Counted from the stretch's first letter, positions 1 to 8,943 are shown. The stretch is 64,000 bases of DNA from Thomasclavelia sp. (GCA_028749475.1 JAQVWN010000004.1:62001-126000); one strand, 5' to 3'. The notes: a model not told the origin generated them from the letters alone. Made by a program: numbers and translations.

Positions 1-1401
1 GCTACAAAACTTGTTGAAGGTGATCAGACAATGTTTGAAGAACTTCAACTCCATGATGAAGATAAACATATTATTGAAGAAATAGTAAGAGTCATGGAAG
101 AAGAACTTGGAACTGACCGAGAAGCAGCTTTAGCTGATATGCGCTATGATTATATTGAAGATTTAGTAAAACAATGTGTAAAGAAAGAACGTGATGAAAC
201 TATTCAACAACAACGTTCGGAAAGAATAGATAAACTCTTAACATCTAAGTATTTAGGAATTCCTATTTTCTTATGTATTATGTTACTGATATTCTTTTTA
301 ACATTTAATGTCATTGGTCCATTTTTCCAAGATTACTTAGAATTATTTATCAACAGTTTTACTTCTGGCTTACACCGAGTATTAGTAGTGGCTAAGATAT
401 CACCATGGGTTGTATCAATGATTATTAATGGGGTATGTGCTGGGGTAGGTAGTGTCTTATCTTTCCTACCGATAATAGTCTTACTATTTTTCTTCTTATC
501 TTTACTTGAAGATAGTGGATATATGGCTAGAGTGGCCTACATCATGGATAAGGCTTTAAGAAAGATAGGACTTTCTGGAAGAAGTTTTGTACCAATGTTA
601 ATTGGATTTGGTTGCTCAGTACCAGCTATTATGTCAACTAGAACCTTATCTAGTTCAAGGGATCGTAAAATGACAATTATTCTAACTCCTTTTATGAGTT
701 GTAGCGCAAAACTTCCAATTTATGGAATGATTACCGCCGCCTTCTTTCCTCATAATGGGGGACTAGTAATGTTTAGTATTTATTGTATTGGTATTTTAGT
801 AGCGATTCTTTCAGGCTTACTTCTTAAAAATACAATCTTTAAAGGTGATTCAATTCCTTTTGTCATGGAACTTCCGGCTTATCGTATTCCTGATGCTAAA
901 AGTGTAGTACTACATATGTGGGAAAAAGCCAAAGACTTTTTACAAAGAGCATTTACCATAATCTTTATTGCTAGTTTAGTAATTTGGTTCTTACAATCAT
1001 TTAACTGGTCATTAAACTTTGTATCTGATAGTTCAAATTCTATTTTGGCAAGTTTAGGTTCAGCGATATCTATAATATTTGCTCCTTTAGGGTTTAATGA
1101 TTGGCGGGCATCTACAGCTTTAGTAACTGGTATTACAGCTAAAGAATCAGTAGTATCAACATTAGAAGTACTTACTGGTGGTAAAAACTTATCAGTAGCT
1201 CTTCAAACAATGTTTACTCCTTTAAGCTCATTTACCTATTTAGTCTTTACGGTATTATATATGCCTTGTGTTGCTGCTTTTGCAGCAATTAAAAGAGAAA
1301 TGGGCTCATTTAAACAAGCCTTAATGACAGTTGGTTTCCAAACTGGAGTAGCTTATATTGTTGCTTTGGCCATCTATCAAGTTGGTTCATTGTTCTTTTA
1401 A
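1..1401 (+). CDS. feoB: Ferrous iron transporter FeoB, C-terminal part (5' end outside window)
   Basis: This is the C-terminal portion of the Fe(II) transporter FeoB. The frame is open from base 1, so the G-protein domain lies upstream of the window. Seen here are an acidic helical linker (about residues 1-80) and then a polytopic membrane domain. It contains the two FeoB gate segments, including a GFGCSVPAIMSTR stretch near residue 200 and TGITAKESVVSTLEVL near the end; the Cys and Ser of these segments are typical of the permeation path. The protein sits in the inner membrane and imports Fe(II), which suits an anaerobe. A strong terminator follows directly. The identification is secure; only the start is missing. 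Confidence 0.95.
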   Translation, partial: ATKLVEGDQTMFEELQLHDEDKHIIEEIVRVMEEELGTDREAALADMRYDYIEDLVKQCVKKERDETIQQQRSERIDKLLTSKYLGIPIFLCIMLLIFFLTFNVIGPFFQDYLELFINSFTSGLHRVLVVAKISPWVVSMIINGVCAGVGSVLSFLPIIVLLFFFLSLLEDSGYMARVAYIMDKALRKIGLSGRSFVPMLIGFGCSVPAIMSTRTLSSSRDRKMTIILTPFMSCSAKLPIYGMITAAFFPHNGGLVMFSIYCIGILVAILSGLLLKNTIFKGDSIPFVMELPAYRIPDAKSVVLHMWEKAKDFLQRAFTIIFIASLVIWFLQSFNWSLNFVSDSSNSILASLGSAISIIFAPLGFNDWRASTALVTGITAKESVVSTLEVLTGGKNLSVALQTMFTPLSSFTYLVFTVLYMPCVAAFAAIKREMGSFKQALMTVGFQTGVAYIVALAIYQVGSLFF

Positions 1402-1417
1402 TAATTAGAATTTGTCT

Positions 1418-1448
1418 AAAAGTGGTTCCCTTAGGGAACCACTTTTTA
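1418..1448 (+). terminator. Terminator of feoB
   Basis: A perfect 13-bp stem (AAAAGTGGTTCCC / GGGAACCACTTTT) with a TTA loop, running into T-rich sequence just after the feoB stop. Confidence 0.9.
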
Positions 1449-1540
1449 TTATTAATTAAAGAATAATTAAGTAATAGACTTACTTTGAATATATCTTTTT
1501 AAGTTTAGAATGTTATATAATTTATTTAAGGAGAATTCAA

Positions 1541-1894
1541 ATGAAAAATAATAACTTTATTGATAGTTTTAAATATGCTTTTCAAGGGATATATACTGCT
1601 ATCAAAAATGAAAGAAATATGAAAGTTCATGTTTTAGCTACAGTTATTGTAACTATCATGGGATTTATTTTTAATATTAGCGGTTATGAATGGATTATGT
1701 GTTTACTTTGTTTTGGATTAGTTATTTCCTTGGAAATGATTAATACCGCTATTGAAGCAATATCTAATGTTTGTGCTACTAGTTTTAATCCTCAAATTAA
1801 GGTTGCTAAGGATGTAGCAGCTGGGGCCGTTCTTGTTAGTGCAATAGTATCAGCCATTATTGGCTTTATTATTTTTCTTCCTAAGATTTTTTAG
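1541..1894 (+). CDS. dgkA: Diacylglycerol/undecaprenol kinase (DgkA family)
   Basis: A small integral-membrane lipid kinase of 117 residues, the usual DgkA length. In Gram-positive bacteria this family mostly phosphorylates undecaprenol, feeding the cell-wall lipid carrier pool. Visible are the family signature EMINTAIE around residues 65-72, three hydrophobic segments (about 29-46, 49-65 and 94-113) and a downstream KDVAAGAV stretch. AAGGAG sits 8 bases before the ATG, and a TATAAT at 1516-1521 is a likely -10. It appears to be transcribed alone, between the feoB terminator and the MATE promoter. Substrate choice (DAG or undecaprenol) cannot be read from the sequence. Confidence 0.9.
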   Translation: MKNNNFIDSFKYAFQGIYTAIKNERNMKVHVLATVIVTIMGFIFNISGYEWIMCLLCFGLVISLEMINTAIEAISNVCATSFNPQIKVAKDVAAGAVLVSAIVSAIIGFIIFLPKIF

Positions 1895-1906
1895 AAAATA
1901 TATATG

Positions 1907-1937
1907 TTGACTTAGAGTAAGGTCTAAGATGTATAGT
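1907..1937 (+). promoter_or_regulatory. MerR-type promoter with dyad operator in a 19-bp spacer
   Basis: TTGACT (1907-1912) and TATAGT (1932-1937) are separated by 19 bp, longer than the normal 17. The spacer region carries the dyad CTTAGA-GTAAGG-TCTAAG (1911-1928). An over-long spacer with a dyad between -35 and -10 is the hallmark of promoters activated by MerR-family regulators. It drives the MATE gene that starts at 1961. Confidence 0.7.
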
Positions 1938-1960
1938 GAAAATGAAATAAGGGAGACACA

Positions 1961-3328
1961 ATGAGTAAAACTTCAAATAAACAAATTGATATGTTGAATG
2001 GTCCATTAATTAAAAAGATTATTCTATTTGCTTTACCTGTTGCCGCTAGCAGTATTCTTCAACAATTGTTTAACTCAGCCGATGTAGCTGTAGTTGGTAG
2101 ATATGCTGGAAGCCATGCTTTAGCAGCGGTAGGAGGTAATACTTCTGTAACTACTCTTTTAATAAATTTATTTGTAGGGTTATCTATTGGGGCAAATGTT
2201 GTTATCGCTAATTATATTGGTCAACAAAACGCTCATCGAACACATGATGTTGTTCAAACAGTTATGTTACTTTCGGTGATTAGTGGAGTTATATTATTAG
2301 TAGTTGGTATAGCGATTGCTAATCCTATTTTGGAATTGATGAATACACCAACTAATGTTATTGATTTAGCTGCTATATATTTAAGAATATATTTTTTAGG
2401 AATGCCGTTTTTAATGGTATATAACTTTGGAGCAGCAATCCTTAGAAGTATTGGAGATACTAAAAGACCACTATATTGTTTGATTGTATCTGGAGTAATA
2501 AATGTCTTACTTAATTTATTATTTGTAATAGTCTTTAAGATGAGTGTTGCTGGGGTTGCCATTGCGACAGTTATTGCCGACTTTGTAAGTGGAGTATTAA
2601 TTGTGTATTTCTTAGTTAAGGAAAAGGGAATTATTCATTTAGATTTACATAATATGAGAATAAGAAAAGAGTATCTAATTAAAGTAATTAAAATTGGAGC
2701 ACCAGCTGGTATTCAAGGAATGGTCTTTTCTTTAAGTAATGTTGTTATTCAAACTTCTATTAATGGTTTTGGAGCAGCAGCTGTGGCTGGTTCAGCCGCC
2801 GCTGTTAATTTTGAATTTTTTACTTACTTTGTGACGAATGCTTTTTCACAAGCTTGTGTAACATTTACTTCCCAAAACTTTGGAGCTAAAAAGTATGATC
2901 GTTGTAAAAAAATATTTAATATATGTATTGTTGGAGGAATAGTTGGGACACTTTGTATGATTGGATCTTTTATTACCTTTAAAGAATTCTTCTTAACTAT
3001 TTATACTAATGATCCAAAAGTAATACCATATGGTTTAGATAGAATGATGCTTGTAGAAATGTTTGCATTTCTACCAGTATTATATGAAGTATCATCTTCC
3101 GCTCTAAGAGGAATTGGTTATTCAACAACGCCAGCTTTAATTACTATCTTTGGAACATGCTTAATGAGAATTGTTTATGTTTATACTATTTTCCAATTCA
3201 ATCCTACTTGGTCAACGCTATTACTTGTATATCCTGTAAGTTGGGTTATTACTACAGTTCTAGTAGGTGGTACTTATCTTTATATTCGAAAAAAAGTTTT
3301 TTCAAATTTGCAAGTAGAGACAATATAG
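1961..3328 (+). CDS. MATE-family multidrug/cation efflux protein
   Basis: A 455-residue protein with 12 predicted membrane helices in two homologous halves, matching MATE (MatE) transporters that export cationic drugs or metabolites using Na+ or H+ gradients. Diagnostic stretches are the start IIKKIILFALPVAASSILQQ with FNSADVAVVGRYAG, and the second-half repeat beginning IKIGAPAGIQGMVFSLSN. Start: AAGGGAG lies 8 bases upstream of the ATG. The promoter in front has MerR-type architecture, so expression is probably inducible by a drug or stress signal. No merR gene lies in the window. A terminator follows at once, so it is monocistronic. Confidence 0.9.
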   Translation: MSKTSNKQIDMLNGPLIKKIILFALPVAASSILQQLFNSADVAVVGRYAGSHALAAVGGNTSVTTLLINLFVGLSIGANVVIANYIGQQNAHRTHDVVQTVMLLSVISGVILLVVGIAIANPILELMNTPTNVIDLAAIYLRIYFLGMPFLMVYNFGAAILRSIGDTKRPLYCLIVSGVINVLLNLLFVIVFKMSVAGVAIATVIADFVSGVLIVYFLVKEKGIIHLDLHNMRIRKEYLIKVIKIGAPAGIQGMVFSLSNVVIQTSINGFGAAAVAGSAAAVNFEFFTYFVTNAFSQACVTFTSQNFGAKKYDRCKKIFNICIVGGIVGTLCMIGSFITFKEFFLTIYTNDPKVIPYGLDRMMLVEMFAFLPVLYEVSSSALRGIGYSTTPALITIFGTCLMRIVYVYTIFQFNPTWSTLLLVYPVSWVITTVLVGGTYLYIRKKVFSNLQVETI

Positions 3329-3346
3329 TTTAAATCAATATTATAG

Positions 3347-3370
3347 GGATCGTTTATACGATCCTTTTTT
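3347..3370 (+). terminator. Terminator of the MATE gene
   Basis: Stem GGATCGT / ACGATCC with a TTAT loop followed by six T. Confidence 0.9.
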
Positions 3371-3371
3371 A

Positions 3372-3389
3372 TGTTATAATCTTGGTATG
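3372..3389 (+). promoter_or_regulatory. Extended -10 promoter giving a probable leaderless ogt mRNA
   Basis: TGT-TATAAT (3372-3380) ends only 6 bases before the ATG at 3387, and there is no Shine-Dalgarno sequence between. Transcription would begin at or next to the A of the start codon. Confidence 0.65.
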
Positions 3390-3845
3390 AAAAATAGTGC
3401 AATATATAAAACAAAATATGGAAATTATAAAATAGTTGAAGAAGATAATTTATTAATTGAAGTAACTAATACTAATGATAAAGTTGATACTTCTAATAGT
3501 AGTGACTTTACTGATTGGGTTATAAATGAAATTAATGAATATTTTATGGGAAAGAGAAAGACTTTTGATATTCCTTATAAATTACAAGGAACATCGTTTC
3601 AAAGAAAGGTCTATGAGGATCTAGCTACTATCCCTTATGGTCAAACTAGAAGTTATAAAGATATTGCAAATTTGATTGGGTATCGTAAAGCTTATAGAGC
3701 TGTTGGTAATGCTAACAATCATAATCCAATTGCAATTATTATTCCTTGTCATCGGGTTATTGGTAGTAATGGTAAATTAGTTGGTTATGCAAGTGGTCTG
3801 GAACTTAAAGAGGCTCTACTTACTTTAGAAAGAGGTACTAAATGA
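3387..3845 (+). CDS. ogt: Methylated-DNA-protein cysteine S-methyltransferase
   Basis: A suicide DNA-repair enzyme that takes the alkyl group from O6-alkylguanine onto its active-site cysteine. It has 152 residues, normal for single-domain Ogt. The active-site motif IPCHRVIG places the acceptor at Cys121, preceded by the DNA-binding helix-turn-helix region QTRSYKDIANLIG and followed by GYASGLELKEALLTLE. There is no Shine-Dalgarno; the -10 box sits immediately upstream, so the transcript is probably leaderless. The stop overlaps the start of rlmI by 4 bases (ATGA), so the two are translationally coupled. Confidence 0.93.
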   Translation: MKNSAIYKTKYGNYKIVEEDNLLIEVTNTNDKVDTSNSSDFTDWVINEINEYFMGKRKTFDIPYKLQGTSFQRKVYEDLATIPYGQTRSYKDIANLIGYRKAYRAVGNANNHNPIAIIIPCHRVIGSNGKLVGYASGLELKEALLTLERGTK

Positions 3846-5047
3846 AACATGGAACAGTAATTATATCTAATCAAGGAGCTACTTTTTTAAACAAAGGGCA
3901 AATGTGGATGTATTCAAATAACTTAGTAAAATTAGATGAAGGTATTCCTAATGGTAGTGTGGTGGATATTATAAGTGAAGATGGGAACTATTTAGGTAGT
4001 GGCTATCTATCTAAGCACTCTCATATAACTGTTAGAATTTTATCTAAAAATAAAGATGAAGTTTTTGATAAAGATTTCTATAAAAAAAGAATTAGATTTG
4101 CTTATGATTTTAGAAAGACTTTAGAACAAGATAATATATCTAATGCTAGACTTGTGTTTGGAGAAGCTGATCATTTACCAGGTCTAACTGTAGATCGATA
4201 TAATGATATTTTAGTAACTCAAATTAGTTCTTATGGAATGGATAAAAATAAAGACATAATCTATGATGCTTTACTTGAAGTGTTGAAAGAAGATAATCAA
4301 GATATTAAAGGTATCTATGAAAGAAATGATATTAATGTTCGTACTAAAGAAGGATTGGATGTTTACAAAGGCTATTACCAAAATAAAGATTTTTCAACTT
4401 CCACAGTCATAAATGAAAATGGATTATTATTAAATGTTGATATTGAAAATGGTCAAAAAACAGGATACTTTTTAGATCAAAAATCTAATCGGGTATTACT
4501 TAGAAATATGGCTCATGGTAAAAGAGTTTTAGATTGTTTCTCTCATACTGGCGGTTTTGCCTTAAATGCTGCTTATGGTAATGCTAAACATGTAGTAGCT
4601 GTTGATGTTAGTCAAACAGCTCTAGATGAAGGAAAGAAAAACGCTATATTAAACCATTTAGAAGATAAAATGGAATTTGTTAAAGACGACGTGTTTGAGT
4701 ATTTAGATAAAATTGATAAAGGATCTTTTGATATTATAGTCTTAGATCCACCAGCTTTTACTAAAAGCCGTAAAACTGTAAATCATGCTTACAATGGTTA
4801 TAAAAGAATAAATAAAAGAGCTATGGAATTATTAGATAATGGAGGTTATCTAATTACCTGCTCATGTTCAAGATTTATGGAAGTTGATAATTTTGAAAAG
4901 ATGTTAAGAGAATCAGCTTTAGAAGCAAATGTTGTTTTAAAACAAGTTTCGATAACTCAACAAAACTCTGATCATCCAATTCTTTGGACAATGGAAGAAA
5001 CATCTTACTTAAAATTCTATATCTTTCAAATAGTTAAGGATATATGA
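3842..5047 (+). CDS. rlmI: 23S rRNA (cytosine-C5) methyltransferase, RlmI family
   Basis: An SAM-dependent rRNA methyltransferase of the RlmI/YwbD group (m5C1962 in E. coli 23S rRNA), 401 residues. An N-terminal PUA-like RNA-binding domain (about 1-75) precedes a Rossmann methyltransferase domain. Visible are ENGQKTGYFLDQKSNR (about 200-215), the SAM loop LDCFSHTGGFALNAA, the acidic VVAVDVS, the catalytic-loop motif LDPPAFTKS, and a late CSCSRFM with the family's catalytic-type cysteine. It is coupled to ogt by an ATGA overlap. The exact target cytosine is inferred from the family only. Confidence 0.88.
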   Translation: MKHGTVIISNQGATFLNKGQMWMYSNNLVKLDEGIPNGSVVDIISEDGNYLGSGYLSKHSHITVRILSKNKDEVFDKDFYKKRIRFAYDFRKTLEQDNISNARLVFGEADHLPGLTVDRYNDILVTQISSYGMDKNKDIIYDALLEVLKEDNQDIKGIYERNDINVRTKEGLDVYKGYYQNKDFSTSTVINENGLLLNVDIENGQKTGYFLDQKSNRVLLRNMAHGKRVLDCFSHTGGFALNAAYGNAKHVVAVDVSQTALDEGKKNAILNHLEDKMEFVKDDVFEYLDKIDKGSFDIIVLDPPAFTKSRKTVNHAYNGYKRINKRAMELLDNGGYLITCSCSRFMEVDNFEKMLRESALEANVVLKQVSITQQNSDHPILWTMEETSYLKFYIFQIVKDI

Positions 5048-5080
5048 TTAAAATAAAAAATAATAAAGGAGATTAATAAT

Positions 5081-5962
5081 ATGTATTTTGTAGCTGATAT
5101 TGGAGGTTCATCCACAAAAATTGCCATCATGAATCAAGAAGGTGAAATTAAACATCGGGATAGTTTAGACCGTCAAGATGACTTTGATGGTTTAGTAGAT
5201 GTGATGGTTGAATGCTTTAAAAAGTATGATAAAGAATATGATTTAGAAGGTATAGCTATTTCAGCTCCTGGATCTGTTGATTGTAAAACCGGGGTAATTG
5301 GTGGCATGAGCGCTTTACCTTATATTCATGGTCCTAACTTTAAGGAAATATTTAAAGAAAAATGTGGAGTGAATGTTGCTATTGAAAATGACGCTAACTG
5401 TGCTGGACTAGCTGAAGGTACATATGGTAAATATAAGGATAAAGAAACTTTAGCTTTATTAGTTATAGGTACTGGAGTTGGAGGTTGTGTTGTTTTTAAT
5501 CACCAAGTAGTTCATGGTGCTCATTTATTTGGTGGAGAATTTGGATTTAATGTTGTTGACTATGATGAAAATAGTAACAAATGTCTTCATTTATCTGATT
5601 CATCTGCTTTTGGCGGAATGTTAAGAAACGCTAAAGAACATGGAGTCCCAGCTAGTAATGGTAAAGAATTGTTTGAATGTGCCTCACATGATAAAAATGC
5701 TAAAAAGATAATTGATGATTTTTATCGTTATTTATGTATCAACATTTTTAATCTTCAAACTATTTTAGATCCTGATGTAATACTAATTTCGGGAGCTATT
5801 TCTCAAAGAAAAGGATTAATTGACGAACTTTCAAAAGCCTATCATGATTTATTTAAAGATGACAAATTTGCGATTCTTGAACCAACTATTGAAATATCTA
5901 CTTTTGTGCAAGACGCTAACCTAGTAGGAGCACTTGCTAATTATTTAGAAGAATACAAATAA
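5081..5962 (+). CDS. ROK-family sugar kinase
   Basis: An ATP-dependent sugar kinase of the ROK family, 293 residues. It has the phosphate-1 motif ADIGGSSTKIAI at the N-terminus, the sugar-binding segment IENDANCAGLAE (about 105-116) with the catalytic Asp, the adenosine-binding VIGTGVGGCVV, and HGAHLFGGEFG. The zinc-binding CxCGxxGC motif of classical ROK kinases is absent from the stretch after the HGA/GGEFG His-Glu region, so it belongs to the zinc-less subgroup and the substrate (glucose, N-acetylmannosamine or another hexose) is undetermined. AAGGAG lies 9 bases before the ATG. It shares a bidirectional terminator with the convergent amidase gene. Confidence 0.85.
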   Translation: MYFVADIGGSSTKIAIMNQEGEIKHRDSLDRQDDFDGLVDVMVECFKKYDKEYDLEGIAISAPGSVDCKTGVIGGMSALPYIHGPNFKEIFKEKCGVNVAIENDANCAGLAEGTYGKYKDKETLALLVIGTGVGGCVVFNHQVVHGAHLFGGEFGFNVVDYDENSNKCLHLSDSSAFGGMLRNAKEHGVPASNGKELFECASHDKNAKKIIDDFYRYLCINIFNLQTILDPDVILISGAISQRKGLIDELSKAYHDLFKDDKFAILEPTIEISTFVQDANLVGALANYLEEYK

Positions 5963-5994
5963 AAATGGTTGCCTTTATTAAAGGCAGCCATTTA
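5963..5994. terminator. Bidirectional terminator between the ROK kinase and amidase genes
   Basis: Stem AAATGG-TTGCCTTT / AAAGGCAGCCATTT with T/A-rich flanks on both sides. It can serve the plus-strand ROK gene and the minus-strand amidase gene. Confidence 0.85.
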
Positions 5995-7278
5995 TTATTT
6001 TAAGAATTCACCAATACCATTACTCATTCCAGTAGCTAGTTTATCTTGATAACTATCGCTACTTAGAAGTCGATCTTCATTTGGGTTTGATAGAAAACCA
6101 CATTCAATGATAGTTACTGGCACTTTAGACCAGTTCAAACCAGTCATTGTATCAGTTTTAGATACACCTCTATTTTTACTACCAGTTACTGCACAAGTAT
6201 TGTTTAACACACATTGAGCAAGGACTTGAGACCTAGCTGCAATATTAGCACAATATGGATTACTTGTTGTTGGGGCCATTGTCATTGTTCCAGTTGGAGC
6301 GGATGAATTAGATGAATCGCAATGAATTCTAATAAAGGCATTAGCGTTATTGTTATTAGCGATAGTAGCTCTTTCAGCATTAGAAATATTTACGTTTTGG
6401 GATTCACGGCACATTACAACAGTATATCCTTGAGCTACAAGTTTATTTTTTAACTTGATGGCAATGTTTAAATTTATAGATGATTCTGTATTGCCAGTAG
6501 CGACCCCACTAGCTCCAGTAGTTACTTTGGCTTTTTGAACACTACTTCCAGGGCCATTAGGTTCAAGAGCGCTATTCCCGCGGGCTTGGTGACCGGCATC
6601 AATACATACTATTTTTCCACCACCTTGGTAAACCTTGCCTTGAACATTACTTGTTGTAGTAGAAGTTTTAGGTTCTTCTTTCTTTTTAATTGTTACTTTA
6701 AAACCTTTAGTTGTGACATTTTCATAAGGATCTTTAGCTGATGCACTAGCATCATAATCTCCTTCTTTATTAAAGTCTACTTTAGATAAATCAAAAGTAA
6801 CTGTTAAACCTGAAAGATCACTAGCTTTTAAACCTTGAACAGTGTTAAAATCAAAATCTTTATTTCCTAATGTAACTGTAGTTGATGCATCTGATGTATC
6901 AAAGACAGGCGCAGTAGTATCTTTAACATAAACTAGTTTCGTAAATTTCTTATCTTCATTTGAGAAGGTTATTTTATATTTACCAACAGCGGGATATTCT
7001 TTGTCCTTTTCATTTTTGATATTAGAAGTAATTTTTACTTCTTTTTTTAATTCTTTTATTTCTTCTTTATTTAAAGATTTAGTTTTGACTAAATCTTTAA
7101 ATACTGGTTTATATGTATTACCGTATTCGATAGTAATATCTTTATTATCTTTAGCATAGAAGATGTCTTTACTTTTAGTGAGACTGTTTACTACTAGAAT
7201 TGAACCTATTATTAAACAAATTACTACAAGTAAAGAAACAATCTTTTGAACTTTGGTTAGATTTTTAAGTTTATTCAT
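5995..7278 (-). CDS. Membrane-anchored N-acetylmuramoyl-L-alanine amidase with Ig-like stalk
   Basis: A secreted peptidoglycan hydrolase that cuts the MurNAc-L-Ala bond, 427 residues. Order: a cytoplasmic basic start, one membrane helix (about 13-33) acting as uncleaved anchor, and two beta-rich Ig-like/DUF5011-type modules (about 45-205; the second starts with PVFDTSDASTTVTLGNKDFD). A Ser/Thr linker leads to an Amidase_3 catalytic domain (about 220-427). The zinc and catalytic residues are visible as IDAGH, NTESSIN (Glu), IRIHCD and IECGFLSN. The start has GGGAGG upstream, and a TGA-TATAAT extended -10 lies at 7303-7308 (complement). It probably acts in daughter-cell separation or wall turnover. 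Confidence 0.9.
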   Translation of the reverse strand: MNKLKNLTKVQKIVSLLVVICLIIGSILVVNSLTKSKDIFYAKDNKDITIEYGNTYKPVFKDLVKTKSLNKEEIKELKKEVKITSNIKNEKDKEYPAVGKYKITFSNEDKKFTKLVYVKDTTAPVFDTSDASTTVTLGNKDFDFNTVQGLKASDLSGLTVTFDLSKVDFNKEGDYDASASAKDPYENVTTKGFKVTIKKKEEPKTSTTTSNVQGKVYQGGGKIVCIDAGHQARGNSALEPNGPGSSVQKAKVTTGASGVATGNTESSINLNIAIKLKNKLVAQGYTVVMCRESQNVNISNAERATIANNNNANAFIRIHCDSSNSSAPTGTMTMAPTTSNPYCANIAARSQVLAQCVLNNTCAVTGSKNRGVSKTDTMTGLNWSKVPVTIIECGFLSNPNEDRLLSSDSYQDKLATGMSNGIGEFLK

Positions 7279-7323
7279 TTTTCCCTCCCATTAATCCATT
7301 TGATTATATCATATCAAGAAAAG

Positions 7324-7350
7324 TAAAAAAAATAGGAGTTGCCTCCTATT
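7324..7350 (-). terminator. Terminator of ldh
   Basis: Stem AATAGGAG / CTCCTATT (7331-7350) followed, reading on the minus strand, by seven T. Confidence 0.85.
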
Positions 7351-7357
7351 TATATTA

Positions 7358-8314
7358 TTACTTAAATATTTCTTTTAAGTTTTCTTTAGCTGTTTGTTCT
7401 AATGTATCGCAAGAATCATCAAATTTCTTTTGATCTTCTTCAGAGAATTCAAGTTTAATAATTTCTTTAACACCAGAAGCGTTAACGATAGCAGGAACAC
7501 CAATATAGATATCCTTATCAGTATAACTTCCTTCTTGGTGACAAGATACAGTTAAGATTACATTTTCATCATTAATGATTGCTTGGACTAATCTATTTAA
7601 TGCACAACCAATACCATAATATGTTGCTTTCTTTCTTTCGATAATTTCATAAGCAGCATCTCTAACTTCTTGATATACTTCTGATAAGTCTTCTTTACGA
7701 ATTCCTTTTTTATCACAGTAGTCAAATAAACTTACACTTCCAACATAAGCATTATCCCATGGGACAAATGAACTGTCTCCATGTTCACCTAAAACATAAG
7801 CATGCATGTTGCTTGAATTAATTGTAAGGAAATCTGATAATTTATGACGAAGTCTTGCAGTATCTAGAATAGTTCCTGATCCAATAACTCTACTAGCAGG
7901 TAATCCTGAAGTCTTATATGCAACATAAGACATTAAGTCAACTGGGTTACTAGCTACAACGATTATTCCGTTGAAACCAGAAGCCATTATTTCTTCAGTA
8001 CAACTCTTTGTGATTTTAGCATTGATACCAGCTAATTCTAATCTTGATTGACCAGGCTTTTGAGCGGCTCCAGCAGTAATAACACAGATATCGGCATTAC
8101 TACAATCTTCATAAGTACCAGCATATATTCTCATATGTGATCCACAATAAGGTAAACCATCACTAATATCTAAAGCTTCACCAATAGCTTTATCTTGGTT
8201 TACATCAACTAAAACAAGTTCTGATACCCCTCCTGTATTCATTAATGAGTAGGCCATAGACATACCAACAAATCCAGTTCCTACTAAAACAACTTTTCTT
8301 CCATCTATTTTCAT
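7358..8314 (-). CDS. ldh: L-lactate dehydrogenase
   Basis: An NAD-dependent, cytosolic enzyme reducing pyruvate to L-lactate as a fermentative electron sink. It has 318 residues, the normal LDH size. Visible are the dinucleotide motif VLVGTGFVGMS, the specificity-loop Gln in GAAQKPGQSRLEL (Gln marks lactate rather than malate dehydrogenase, with the Arg that follows), the NAD-ribose motif VASNPVD, and the proton-relay GEHGDSSF. AGGAGG precedes the ATG, and a TATACT (complement of 8334-8339) lies just upstream of it, so the leader would be very short. It has its own terminator and is monocistronic. Confidence 0.95.
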   Translation of the reverse strand: MKIDGRKVVLVGTGFVGMSMAYSLMNTGGVSELVLVDVNQDKAIGEALDISDGLPYCGSHMRIYAGTYEDCSNADICVITAGAAQKPGQSRLELAGINAKITKSCTEEIMASGFNGIIVVASNPVDLMSYVAYKTSGLPASRVIGSGTILDTARLRHKLSDFLTINSSNMHAYVLGEHGDSSFVPWDNAYVGSVSLFDYCDKKGIRKEDLSEVYQEVRDAAYEIIERKKATYYGIGCALNRLVQAIINDENVILTVSCHQEGSYTDKDIYIGVPAIVNASGVKEIIKLEFSEEDQKKFDDSCDTLEQTAKENLKEIFK

Positions 8315-8401
8315 ATGAAATACCTCCTAGGTCAGTATATAACTTTTTTATTCTGAATGCATTGAAAATATTGAATTTTTTTCATATTTTGAAAATAACT
8401 A

Positions 8402-8429
8402 AAAAAGTGTTGGTATTTCAACACTTTTA
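8402..8429 (-). terminator. Terminator of the permease-SRAP operon
   Basis: Stem AAAGTGTTG / CAACACTTT overlapping the SRAP stop codon, followed on the minus strand by a run of six T. Confidence 0.85.
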
Positions 8430-8930
8430 GACTACATTTACATCTAAAAAAACATCTTTTTCTTTAAGAACAACATTAAAATCATCAGATAACCATAACT
8501 TAATATCATCACCTTCTAATATTAAAGGCATTCTAGAATGAATACTATTATATTTACTACAGTTAGTAGTTATTATACAAAACCGATTATCCTTATAAAT
8601 ACCTGCTAAATAAAAAGGTTTATCTTTACTGAAAGAATACTTCGTTTTATCTTTTGAAAACTCGTAATATCCAGATACTGGAACTAAACATCTAGTAAAA
8701 TAAATACTAATAAAGAAGTCTTTATCTAATACAGTTTCACTTCGTGCATTATAGATTAGTTTATCCCGCATTTTATATCCCCAAGTCATTATTCGAGCCT
8801 GGTAACCATTATCAGTTTTAATAACTACTGGGGCTTTGTTTCCGGGGAAAATATCGCCATCAATATTATTTTTATTTAATTTGTGTAATTCAAGATGCTT
8901 TTTGACATCAAGATAGTAAGTTCCACACAT
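8427..8930 (-). CDS. SRAP domain protein (abasic-site DNA-protein crosslinker, YedK/HMCES family)
   Basis: A SOS-response-associated peptidase fold that covalently traps abasic sites in single-stranded DNA through the alpha-amine of Cys2 after Met removal. The start chosen is the internal ATG giving Met-Cys-Gly-Thr, because Cys2 is essential and AGGGAGAA sits about 9 bases before it; a longer frame would bury the cysteine at residue 15. With this start the other active-site residues fall at Asn61 (YNARSET), Glu90 (GYYEF) and His131 (HSRMP). It has 167 residues, slightly shorter than YedK. Its ribosome-binding site overlaps the end of the upstream permease, so the two are co-transcribed. Confidence 0.9.
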   Translation of the reverse strand: MCGTYYLDVKKHLELHKLNKNNIDGDIFPGNKAPVVIKTDNGYQARIMTWGYKMRDKLIYNARSETVLDKDFFISIYFTRCLVPVSGYYEFSKDKTKYSFSKDKPFYLAGIYKDNRFCIITTNCSKYNSIHSRMPLILEGDDIKLWLSDDFNVVLKEKDVFLDVNVV

Positions 8931-8943
8931 ATATACGTTCTCC

